This document shows positions 1-5,221 of a stretch of DNA of 5,221 nt, in pieces. The notes below the pieces were generated by a model. The model made no database searches, had not been told where the DNA came from, and saw only the letters and a program-made list of their open reading frames with translations. The stretch's first letter is position 1. Each line of letters opens with the position of its first letter. The translations under genes were made by a program, and so were the position numbers. Source of the DNA: Pseudomonas sp. (GTDB taxonomy: Bacteria > Pseudomonadota > Gammaproteobacteria > Pseudomonadales > Pseudomonadaceae); the NCBI GenBank assembly GCA_003523465.1, contig DQAA01000675.1:1-5221 (forward strand). The letters run 5' to 3'.

Positions 1-1545
1 GAGGTCCAGGGCCATCGGCTGTCGGAGCTGTCGGCGCTGGAGAACCTCAGCGAACTGCTGTTCGATGACTCCAGTCTGGCCATGGGCAACAGCTGGCAGG
101 GCGAATTCAAGAGTCGGCGCAAGAACCTCGAGCCCTACTGGGGCCAGTTGTCGATTTCCAAGGTCTACGGCGACAACCGCGAACTGACCCACTACATAGG
201 CATCTACGAAGACGTCACCCAGACCAAGCTCGCCCAGCAGCGCATCGAGCGCCTGGCCTACACCGACAACCTGACCGGCCTGGGCAATCGCCCGGCGTTC
301 ATCCGCAACCTCGACGAGCGCTTCGCCCGCGATAGCGACACGCCGATCTGCCTGCTGCTGGTGGACATCGACAATTTCAAGCGGATCAACGACAGCCTCG
401 GCCACCAGACCGGCGACAAGCTGCTGGTCAGCCTGGCCCGGCGCCTGCGCAACAGCCTCAGCCCCGGTGGCAGCCTGGCCCGCTTCGCCAGTAACGAATT
501 CGCTGTGCTGCTGGACAACACCGACATGGAAAGCGGCCAGCAGACCGCCCAGCAGTTGCTCAACACCCTCGACAAACCGATGTTCGTCGACAACCAGCTG
601 ATCAACGTCACCGGCTCCGTGGGCCTGGCCTGCGCGCCGCTGCATGGCAGTGATCCGCAGACCCTGATGAAGAATGCCGGTCTCGCCCTGCACAAGGCCA
701 AGGCCAGCGGCAAGCATCAGGTCCAGGTGTTCACCGAGGCGCTGAATGCCGAGGCCAGCTACAAGCTGTTCGTCGAGAACAACCTGCGCCGCGCCCTGGC
801 GCAAAACGAGTTGCAGGTGTTCTACCAGCCCAAGCTGTGCCTGCGCACCGGGCGCCTGCTCGGCCTGGAAGCCCTGCTGCGCTGGAACCATCCGGAAAAG
901 GGCATGATCCGTCCGGACCAGTTCATCAGCGTCGCCGAGGAAACCGGCCTGATCATCCCCATCGGCAAGTGGGTGGCCCGCCAGGCCTGCCGCATGAGCC
1001 AGGAGCTGGCGGCCGAGGGCCTGGGCAACCTGCAGGTGGCGATCAACCTGTCGCCCAAGCAGTTCTCCGACCCGGACCTGGTCGCGTCCATCGCCAATAT
1101 CCTCCAGGAAGAAGCGCTGCCGCCGCACCTGCTGGAGCTGGAACTGACCGAGGGCCTGCTGCTGGAAGCCACCGAAGACACCCGCCGCCAGCTCGACCAG
1201 CTCAAGCAGCTCGGCCTGACCCTGGCCATGGACGACTTCGGCACCGGCTACTCGTCGCTGAGCTACCTGAAGAAATTCCCGATCGACATCATCAAGATCG
1301 ACCGCAGCTTCATCAACGACATCCCCGACAGCCAGGACGACATGGAAATCACCTCGGCGGTGGTGGCCATGGCCCACAACCTCAAGCTCAAGGTGGTCGC
1401 CGAAGGGATCGAGACGGCGGAACAGTTGGCCTTCCTGCGCCGGCACCGCTGCGATGTGGGCCAGGGCTACCTGTTCGACAAGCCGATTCCGGGTGACGAA
1501 CTGGTCGACAAACTCAAGCGCTACCCTCGTGGACCAACGGCCTGA
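1..1545 (+). CDS. dipA: PAS-GGDEF-EAL c-di-GMP phosphodiesterase, probable DipA, 5' partial
   Basis: The reading frame is open from base 1, so the gene begins outside the window and the ATG at 82 is internal; 514 residues are visible. In order they are the end of a PAS/PAC domain (about 20-80), a GGDEF domain (about 84-240) and an EAL domain (about 265-510). The GGDEF domain keeps its DNLTGLGNR start and VDIDNF metal loop, but the signature is ASNEF (163-167) and the slot for the RxxD inhibitory site reads SPGG, so cyclase activity is unlikely. The EAL domain keeps EAL (290-292), Asn349, ELTE (381-384), DDFGTGYSSL (411-420), Lys432, Glu468 and Gln488, which predicts active hydrolysis of c-di-GMP to pGpG. 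From memory, P. aeruginosa DipA (PA5017) has an ASNEF-type GGDEF and lies next to msrA (PA5018), which supports this name. The family acts in biofilm dispersal and motility. The class is very secure; the gene symbol is less so. Confidence 0.93.
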   Translation, partial: EVQGHRLSELSALENLSELLFDDSSLAMGNSWQGEFKSRRKNLEPYWGQLSISKVYGDNRELTHYIGIYEDVTQTKLAQQRIERLAYTDNLTGLGNRPAFIRNLDERFARDSDTPICLLLVDIDNFKRINDSLGHQTGDKLLVSLARRLRNSLSPGGSLARFASNEFAVLLDNTDMESGQQTAQQLLNTLDKPMFVDNQLINVTGSVGLACAPLHGSDPQTLMKNAGLALHKAKASGKHQVQVFTEALNAEASYKLFVENNLRRALAQNELQVFYQPKLCLRTGRLLGLEALLRWNHPEKGMIRPDQFISVAEETGLIIPIGKWVARQACRMSQELAAEGLGNLQVAINLSPKQFSDPDLVASIANILQEEALPPHLLELELTEGLLLEATEDTRRQLDQLKQLGLTLAMDDFGTGYSSLSYLKKFPIDIIKIDRSFINDIPDSQDDMEITSAVVAMAHNLKLKVVAEGIETAEQLAFLRRHRCDVGQGYLFDKPIPGDELVDKLKRYPRGPTA

Positions 1546-1570
1546 CAGCGGCGAAACACTCGGGCACACT
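1542..1570 (+). promoter_or_regulatory. weak candidate sigma70 promoter for msrA
   Basis: CTGACA (1542-1547, five of six matches to the -35 consensus) is followed after 17 bases by CACACT (1565-1570, three of six matches to the -10 consensus). The -35 overlaps the stop codon of the upstream gene. The spacing is ideal but the -10 is poor, so this is only a candidate; msrA could also be read through from upstream. Confidence 0.2.
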
Positions 1571-1588
1571 ACCGGTCTATCCCAGTGA

Positions 1589-1610
1589 GGGCAGCGCTAT
1601 GGCGCTGTCC
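1589..1610 (+). other. 9-bp hairpin between dipA and msrA
   Basis: GGGCAGCGC (1589-1597) pairs with GCGCTGTCC (1602-1610) around the loop TATG, with one G-U wobble and no gaps. No T-run follows, so it does not look like a standard intrinsic terminator. It ends 11 bases before the msrA ribosome binding site. It could stabilise the 3' end of dipA mRNA, act as a weak or factor-assisted terminator, or structure the msrA leader. Confidence 0.5.
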
Positions 1611-1621
1611 GCCTACCTGAC

Positions 1622-1628
1622 AAGAGGA
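1622..1628 (+). promoter_or_regulatory. msrA ribosome binding site
   Basis: AAGAGGA lies 8 bases before the ATG at 1637. This favours that start over the internal Met codon at residue 28. Confidence 0.6.
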
Positions 1629-1636
1629 ATGGGTTC

Positions 1637-2305
1637 ATGGTCTTGCGTTCGGAAATCCTCGTGAATAAAAGCGTCCTGCCTACCGCGGAACAGGCCCTGC
1701 CTGGCCGCGAAACCCCGATGGCCCTGCCGGAAAAACACTTCGTCTTCACCGAAACCCCGCTGCTCGGCCCTTTCTTCGAAAGCGCCGTGGACTTCGCCAT
1801 CTTCGGCCTGGGTTGCTTCTGGGGCGCAGAACGTCGCTTCTGGCAGCGTGAAGGGGTGATCAGTACCGTGGTCGGCTATGCCGGCGGCTTCACCCCGAAC
1901 CCGACCTACGAAGAAGTCTGCTCCGGCCTGACCGGCCACACCGAGGTGGTACTGGTGGTGTTCGACAAGGACAAGCTCAGCTACCGCGAACTGCTGGCGA
2001 TGTTCTGGGAACTGCACAACCCGACCCAGGGCATGCGCCAGGGCAATGACATCGGCACCCAGTACCGCTCGGTGATCTACTGCACCTCGCCGCAGCAACT
2101 CGAAGAAGCCCAGGCCAGCCGCGACCAGTACCAGGCGGAACTGACCAAGGCCGGCCACGGCGAGATCACCACCGAGATCGAGCAGGCCCCGACCGTGTAC
2201 TTCGCCGAGGCCTATCACCAGCAATACCTGGCGAAAAATCCCGAAGGCTACTGCGGCATCGGCGGTACCGGTGTCTGCCTGCCTCCCAGCCTGCAAGGCA
2301 ACTGA
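1637..2305 (+). CDS. msrA: peptide-methionine (S)-S-oxide reductase MsrA
   Basis: This cytoplasmic repair enzyme reduces the S-epimer of methionine sulfoxide, free or in proteins, using thioredoxin as electron donor. The 222-residue protein has the family active site GCFWG with nucleophilic Cys60, then YAGGF, the HTEVV segment with the usual acidic residue, and IGTQYRS. At the C-terminus, [11 protein letters not shown] supplies recycling cysteines Cys206 and Cys214. Their 8-residue spacing and the distance from Cys60 match the E. coli-type enzyme with three catalytic cysteines. The long N-terminus is probably genuine because LPGRETPM resembles the same stretch in E. coli MsrA (about 212 aa), and a ribosome binding site fits the start. 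No MsrB domain is fused. The GST gene follows closely, so the pair probably forms a small oxidative-stress transcription unit. Any stress induction is inferred from the family and is not visible here. Confidence 0.97.
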   Translation: MVLRSEILVNKSVLPTAEQALPGRETPMALPEKHFVFTETPLLGPFFESAVDFAIFGLGCFWGAERRFWQREGVISTVVGYAGGFTPNPTYEEVCSGLTGHTEVVLVVFDKDKLSYRELLAMFWELHNPTQGMRQGNDIGTQYRSVIYCTSPQQLEEAQASRDQYQAELTKAGHGEITTEIEQAPTVYFAEAYHQQYLAKNPEGYCGIGGTGVCLPPSLQGN

Positions 2306-2309
2306 AAAC

Positions 2310-2315
2310 AAGGAG
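2310..2315 (+). promoter_or_regulatory. GST ribosome binding site; favours the second of two adjacent ATGs
   Basis: AAGGAG is a strong Shine-Dalgarno sequence. It lies only 2 bases before the ATG at 2318 but 5 bases before the ATG at 2321, so the second ATG is the more likely start. The difference is a single N-terminal Met. Confidence 0.7.
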
Positions 2316-2320
2316 CGATG

Positions 2321-2947
2321 ATGACCACCCCGAGCATGACGCTGTTCTACTCACCGCTGTCGCCCTTCGTGCGCAAGGTGATGGTGGTGCTGCATGAGAC
2401 CGGTCAGGTCGACCGGGTCGCCTTGCAGTCGGTGAATGTCAGCCCGGTCAGCCCGGACGCGGACCTCAACCAGGGCAACCCGGCGGGCAAGCTGCCGGCG
2501 CTGCGCCTGGATGACGGCAGCGTGGTGCATGACAGCCGGGTCATCGTCGACTTCCTCGACCAGCAGCATGTCGGCAACCCGCTGATTCCGCGCGAAGGCT
2601 CGGCCCGCTGGCGCCGGCTGACCCTGGCGTCCCTCGCGGACGCGATCATGGATGCGGCGGTGCTGACCCGGTACGAGACGTTCCTGCGGCCGGAAGAGAA
2701 GCGCTGGGACCAGTGGGTCGAGGCGCAGTCGGAGAAGATCCGCCGGGGTCTGGCGGATCTGGAACAGAACCATCATGCCGAGATTGCCTCGGGGTTCGAT
2801 GTGGCTTCGATCGGTGTGGCCTGTGCGCTGGGCTATATCGACCTGCGCATGCCGGACTTCGGCTGGCGTGAGCAGCAGCCGAAGCTGGCGGCGTGGTATG
2901 CCGAGGTCAGTCAGCGGGAGTCGATGAAGGCTACCGCTCCGGCCTGA
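2321..2947 (+). CDS. glutathione S-transferase family protein, YibF-like
   Basis: This is a soluble 208-residue protein with the two-domain GST fold. The N-terminal thioredoxin-like half (about 1-80) shows YSPLSPFVRKV (10-20), the NPAGKLPAL loop with the expected cis-proline near 59, and HDS (70-72), where Asp/Ser normally bind the glutathione gamma-glutamyl group. The helical C-terminal half contains LADAIMDAAV (105-114) and ACALGYIDLR, which resemble the E. coli YibF group as I remember it. The SPFVRK segment carries Ser and no Cys, so a serine-type rather than cysteine-type GST is suggested. The substrate cannot be read from the sequence. The start follows msrA by 15 bases with a strong ribosome binding site and no visible promoter between, so co-transcription is likely. 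An ATG at 2318 would add one residue. The next gene, creD, converges on it. Confidence 0.92.
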   Translation: MTTPSMTLFYSPLSPFVRKVMVVLHETGQVDRVALQSVNVSPVSPDADLNQGNPAGKLPALRLDDGSVVHDSRVIVDFLDQQHVGNPLIPREGSARWRRLTLASLADAIMDAAVLTRYETFLRPEEKRWDQWVEAQSEKIRRGLADLEQNHHAEIASGFDVASIGVACALGYIDLRMPDFGWREQQPKLAAWYAEVSQRESMKATAPA

Positions 2948-2976
2948 TCCTCAATGCTGGGGCCGGCACCGATCCC

Positions 2977-3002
2977 TGTGGGAGCCGGCGTTGCCGGCGG
3001 TG
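2977..3002 (+). repeat. left REP element
   Basis: TGTGGGAGC head followed by the hairpin GCCGGC (2984-2989), loop GTT, GCCGGC (2993-2998). Confidence 0.8.
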
Positions 3003-3039
3003 GCGGCAGCAGGTTCGACACTGCTGCCTGTCAGGGCCT

Positions 3040-3065
3040 CATCGCTGGCAACGCCAGCTCCCACA
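3040..3065 (-). repeat. right REP element, inverted
   Basis: On the minus strand it reads the TGTGGGAGC head, then the hairpin GCTGGC, loop GTT, GCCAGC (3058 down to 3044). Relative to the left copy one stem base pair is changed on both sides, so pairing is kept. Confidence 0.8.
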
Positions 3066-3156
3066 AGGTCATGTGCCAGCAGCACTTGCGCTCTCCACAA
3101 GACCCTGATCCCCCTCACCAACTCATCTCCAAACTCCCGGTCCTCCCTGAGCCCGC

Positions 3157-4488
3157 TCATTCCCGCACCTGCCCGGCCCGGTACCAGTCCAGCCGCCGCG
3201 TCAGCACCATGAACACCCCAAGCAGCGCGAACAGCAGCAGGGCCCCCATCAGCAGTGCGTAGTCCTCGGCGCTCAACAGCCCGTAGAGCAGCGCATACAA
3301 CACCGCCAACCCTCCGGCAAAGCCAAACCCCCGCCCGCGACTGTGCAGCACATGGCACAGGTAGAACCCGATCAACACCACGCAACCACTGGCCGACAAC
3401 AGATACGCCAGGCCAAACCCGATGTGCTCCGACAACGACAGCAGCAACAGGTAGAACAGCGCCAGGGCCGCGCCCACCAACGCGTATTGGATCGGGTGCA
3501 CGCTGAGGTTGCGCAGTACCTCGAAGAGGAAGAAGCCGGCGAAGGTCAGGGCAATGAACAGCAGCGCGTATTTGATCGCCCGTTCGCTTTTCAGGTACTG
3601 GTCCACCGGGTCGACGAAGCTCACGCCGAAGGCCCGGCCGCGGAAGGCGTCGCAGTTCTGGATATTGATGCAACGGGTGAGGGCTTCTTCCATGTTGGTG
3701 GCGAAGAACGAGGTCTGCCATTGCGCCTTGAAGCCCGTAGCATCGATCTCGCGGCTGATGGGCAGGTAATTGCCGATGAAGCTCGGGTGCGGCCAGTTGG
3801 CGGCGAGGCTTACCTTGGTGCTGCGGCCCACCGGCAGCACATGCAATTGCCCAGTGCCCTGCAGGTTGAGGTCGAAGGCGTAGTCCAGGCGCATCTCGGC
3901 CTTGCTGTCGAGGTTGTCCACTACGGCATGCACGCCACCGCCCAGCCAGTCGAGCTTGCTGCCAGCGGCGAAATCCAGGGTGCGGCCGTCGAGTTGCAAC
4001 TGCAGGCCGTTCTGGATACCGCGGATGTCACTGATGCCCACGGCGATGAACGGCTTTTCGAAGCGGTAGTCGTCGAGGTCGCTGGTGATGCCCCAGTTGG
4101 CCGGAATCTTGAACTGCCCGTTGATCCGGCTCTGGGCATGGAACAGCCGCGCTTCGTAGATGCCCCGGGAGCGCAGTTCGGTGCTGGCGGTACCATCGAG
4201 AACGAAGCTGTCCGGGAGAAACGCCAGGTAGCTTTTGTGGATCTGGGTTTCCTGGAAGCTCTTGCCGTCCTGGACTTTCCATACCCGCTCGTACTTGCTG
4301 TACGGCACCACCAGCAGCGGCCCGCTGATCTGCTGGGCATGGCTGGAGCTTTGGGCGATGTCCTCGACCACGCTGTCGCGCAGGGATTGGCGTTCGTCGA
4401 TCAGGCCGCTGATCATCAGCAGCGGAATCAGCAGCACCACCACCAGCAAGGCGATGGTGCCGAGTTTCAGGCTCAGTGATTTGTTCAT
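3157..4488 (-). CDS. creD: cell envelope integrity / inner membrane protein CreD
   Basis: This 443-residue protein is close to the roughly 450 aa of E. coli CreD. One membrane helix (about 8-28) is followed by a large, probably periplasmic domain (29-305) and then five further helices (about 306-324, 334-352, 358-380, 388-405, 408-429). Family hallmarks are VDPVDQYLKSERAIKYALLF entering the second helix, HPIQYALVGAAL (331-342) and LSLSEHIGF (350-358). Cys273 and Cys279 lie on the periplasmic side and could form a disulfide. The molecular role is unsettled; creD expression serves as a readout of CreBC activity and has been tied to envelope and beta-lactam responses. It follows creC on the same strand after 87 bases containing TCCAC repeats at 11-base spacing, a probable CreB operator. 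Its GGAG ribosome binding site lies 8 bases before the ATG, inside a hairpin. The long open frames on the opposite strand are shadows of its codon bias. Confidence 0.95.
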   Translation of the reverse strand: MNKSLSLKLGTIALLVVVLLIPLLMISGLIDERQSLRDSVVEDIAQSSSHAQQISGPLLVVPYSKYERVWKVQDGKSFQETQIHKSYLAFLPDSFVLDGTASTELRSRGIYEARLFHAQSRINGQFKIPANWGITSDLDDYRFEKPFIAVGISDIRGIQNGLQLQLDGRTLDFAAGSKLDWLGGGVHAVVDNLDSKAEMRLDYAFDLNLQGTGQLHVLPVGRSTKVSLAANWPHPSFIGNYLPISREIDATGFKAQWQTSFFATNMEEALTRCINIQNCDAFRGRAFGVSFVDPVDQYLKSERAIKYALLFIALTFAGFFLFEVLRNLSVHPIQYALVGAALALFYLLLLSLSEHIGFGLAYLLSASGCVVLIGFYLCHVLHSRGRGFGFAGGLAVLYALLYGLLSAEDYALLMGALLLFALLGVFMVLTRRLDWYRAGQVRE

Positions 4489-4493
4489 GCAAA

Positions 4494-4516
4494 GGGCTCC
4501 GCTTGAGAAGGAGCCC
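4494..4516 (-). promoter_or_regulatory. hairpin enclosing the creD ribosome binding site
   Basis: On the minus strand GGGCTCC (4516-4510) pairs perfectly with GGAGCCC (4500-4494) around a 9-base loop. The only good Shine-Dalgarno, GGAG (4500-4497), lies in the 3' arm, 8 bases before the ATG at 4488. A messenger that includes both arms should hide the ribosome binding site. TTT follows the stem, too short for a convincing terminator. Confidence 0.6.
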
Positions 4517-4522
4517 AGTCTG
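4517..4522 (-). promoter_or_regulatory. possible -10 of a CreB-dependent creD promoter
   Basis: CAGACT on the minus strand matches the -10 consensus at three of six positions. It lies 10 bases beyond the last TCCAC repeat, similar to the spacing at PhoB-activated promoters, where activator repeats replace the -35. No good -35 is seen. Transcription would start near 4510. The call rests mainly on geometry. Confidence 0.3.
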
Positions 4523-4530
4523 GCGACGCT

Positions 4531-4570
4531 GTGTGGAGGCTTTCGGGAGCCAGTGTGGAGCTTGTGTGGA
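4531..4570 (-). promoter_or_regulatory. cre-tag-like tandem repeats, probable CreB operator of creD
   Basis: Reading towards creD on the minus strand, TCCAC occurs at 4570-4566, 4559-4555 and 4537-4533, with a degenerate TCCCG in the remaining slot at 4548-4544. All four slots are spaced exactly 11 bases, and the three intact copies share TCCACAC. The enterobacterial CreB target is TTCAC-N6-TTCAC, also an 11-base period on the sense strand upstream of creD, so this looks like the Pseudomonas version with T changed to C at position two. The array starts 5 bases after the creC stop codon and ends 44 bases before the creD start. Confidence 0.6.
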
Positions 4571-4575
4571 GAGAT

Positions 4576-5221
4576 TCAGCCCAGGCGGCTGGCCGGCAGC
4601 CACAGGCGCACGCGCACGCCGTCCTCGACGTTGGCGATCTGCAGCGAACCGCCATGCAACTGCAGCACTTCCTCGACGAAATTCAGGCCAAGGCCGGTGC
4701 TCTTGCGCCCGGTGCCTGGGCGCGGCAGGGAGTAGAAACGCTCGCTGAGACGAGGCAAGGCATAGTCGGGGATCGCCTCGCCCTGGTTGTACAGGCTCAG
4801 GGCCACGCGCTCGGCCTCGTGCTCCAGCTCGAACACCAGCAGGCCGCCGGGCGGGGTGAAATCGAGGGCATTTTCCAGCAGGTTGCCGATGGCCTGGCGC
4901 ATCAGGAACGGCTCGCCGTACAGCCGCGCCACCGCCGGAACCCACTGGCGCACCTGTAGACCGGCACTTTCGATACGGGTGCTGCGGGCCATCAGCAGTT
5001 CGTCGATCATGGCCGCCACGGCGATCTGCTGCTGGTCTTCGAGGCCCTGGCGCTGCTCGACCTGGGCCAGGCCCAGAAGGCGCTCGATCAACTGCTGCAT
5101 GCGCGCGCTTTCGCTTTCGATATTGCCGGCGAAGCGCTGGCGCTGTTCGTCGCTCATTGGCCCCTGCAGCAGCTCGCCGGCGCCACGGATCGCCGCCAGC
5201 GGGCTTTTCAGTTCGTGGGTC
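4576..5221 (-). CDS. creC: two-component sensor histidine kinase CreC, partial (C-terminal 214 residues)
   Basis: The frame runs off the right edge; the Met codon at 5157 is internal. The visible part starts at the H-box THELKSPLAAIRGAGELL, with the phospho-accepting His at 5217-5215. A dimerisation helix follows and then the ATPase domain: N-box NLLENALDFTP (Mg-binding Asn at 4872-4870), RFYSLPRPGTGRK lid region, and the G2 motif STGLGL (4701-4684), ending at RLG. The YSLPRP and STGLGL context resembles CreC as I recall it, and creD directly downstream fixes the identity. The missing part (about 260 residues by comparison with the roughly 474 aa E. coli protein) should hold the membrane-bound sensor domain. 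The D-box reads NQGEAIP (4788-4768) where most kinases have DxGxGI, so the adenine-contacting Asp appears to be Asn. The partner regulator CreB should be encoded upstream, beyond 5221. Confidence 0.92.
   Translation of the reverse strand, partial: THELKSPLAAIRGAGELLQGPMSDEQRQRFAGNIESESARMQQLIERLLGLAQVEQRQGLEDQQQIAVAAMIDELLMARSTRIESAGLQVRQWVPAVARLYGEPFLMRQAIGNLLENALDFTPPGGLLVFELEHEAERVALSLYNQGEAIPDYALPRLSERFYSLPRPGTGRKSTGLGLNFVEEVLQLHGGSLQIANVEDGVRVRLWLPASRLG

Larger units (their letters stand above)
2977..3065. repeat. REPIN/BIME: two inverted REP elements with internal stem
   Basis: A 26-base REP (2977-3002) is followed 37 bases later by its inverted partner (3040-3065). The two match at 23 of 26 positions and both carry the TGTGGGAGC head typical of Pseudomonas REPs. 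Each has its own 6-bp, 3-base-loop hairpin. The spacer contains another perfect stem, GGCAGCAG (3005-3012) with CTGCTGCC (3021-3028). REPINs are non-autonomous and are thought to be mobilised by RAYT transposases encoded elsewhere. This one sits between convergent genes, 29 bases after the GST stop, where it could protect or terminate both transcripts. Confidence 0.85.

Noticed and set aside
82..84. ATG as start of the GGDEF-EAL gene
   Set aside because: The same frame is open back to base 1 with plausible coding sequence, the PAS domain would be cut, and no ribosome binding site precedes it.
837..1496. 219-codon plus-strand frame inside the EAL region
   Set aside because: It is a shifted frame of the EAL domain, rich in Pro, Gly, Arg and Ala, with no independent motif.
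3069..3156. Possible small gene or terminator between the REPIN and creD
   Set aside because: The stretch is C-rich on the plus strand with only a trivial 4-bp stem near its start; no ribosome binding site with an open frame and no terminator could be supported.
2951..3721. 256-codon minus-strand frame covering the creD 3' end and the REPIN
   Set aside because: It overlaps creD in another frame, runs through the REP hairpins and is Arg/Gly/Pro-rich without any domain; a shadow frame.
3343..4479. 378-codon open frame on the plus strand opposite creD
   Set aside because: It is antisense to a clear CreD protein, has no recognisable motif and has low-complexity Gln/Ala/Val-rich composition typical of shadow frames in GC-rich DNA.
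4494..4516. Intrinsic terminator between creC and creD
   Set aside because: Only three T residues follow the stem before the creD start codon; sequestration of the ribosome binding site explains its position better.
4531..4570. CRISPR-like or simple tandem-repeat array
   Set aside because: The units are only 11 bases with a short conserved core and occur only in the creD upstream gap; an operator is the simpler reading.
5155..5157. ATG as start of the histidine kinase
   Set aside because: The frame continues to the window edge and contains the H-box with its essential His upstream of this Met.

Overview
The window reads as ordinary core chromosome of a GC-rich Pseudomonas, most likely from the fluorescens/putida side of the genus. 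The reasons are a DipA-type c-di-GMP protein directly upstream of msrA, Pseudomonas-style CreC and CreD proteins, and a REP doublet (REPIN) of the TGTGGGAGC type common in that genus. The species call is inference from remembered families, not from a search.

Layout. Plus strand, left half: the 3' end of a PAS-GGDEF-EAL gene (probably dipA, cut by the left edge), a 91-base gap with a 9-bp hairpin, msrA (methionine sulfoxide reductase A), then a YibF-like glutathione S-transferase that starts 15 bases after msrA and is probably co-transcribed with it. Middle: a 209-base convergent intergenic region carrying a REPIN of two inverted REP hairpins around a further internal stem. Minus strand, right half: creD (inner-membrane protein) preceded by the 3' end of creC (sensor kinase, cut by the right edge just beyond its phosphorylated His). 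creB would be expected further right.

Biology. The left block links c-di-GMP turnover (a degenerate GGDEF with an apparently complete EAL phosphodiesterase site) to oxidative-damage repair (MsrA, GST). The right block is the Cre two-component module, where CreC is the kinase and creD a classic CreB target.

Most interesting signal. The 87-base creC-creD gap holds a ladder on the creD sense strand: TCCAC at exactly 11-base intervals, in three exact slots plus one degenerate slot. This is the geometry of the enterobacterial cre-tag (TTCAC-N6-TTCAC) with one base changed, and it probably is a CreB operator. Downstream, the creD Shine-Dalgarno lies inside a perfect 7-bp hairpin. If a promoter starts where the ladder suggests, its transcript would lack the 5' arm and escape that hairpin, whereas readthrough RNA from creC would not. 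I found no sign of a novel defence or mobile system; the protein-coding genes are recognisable families.
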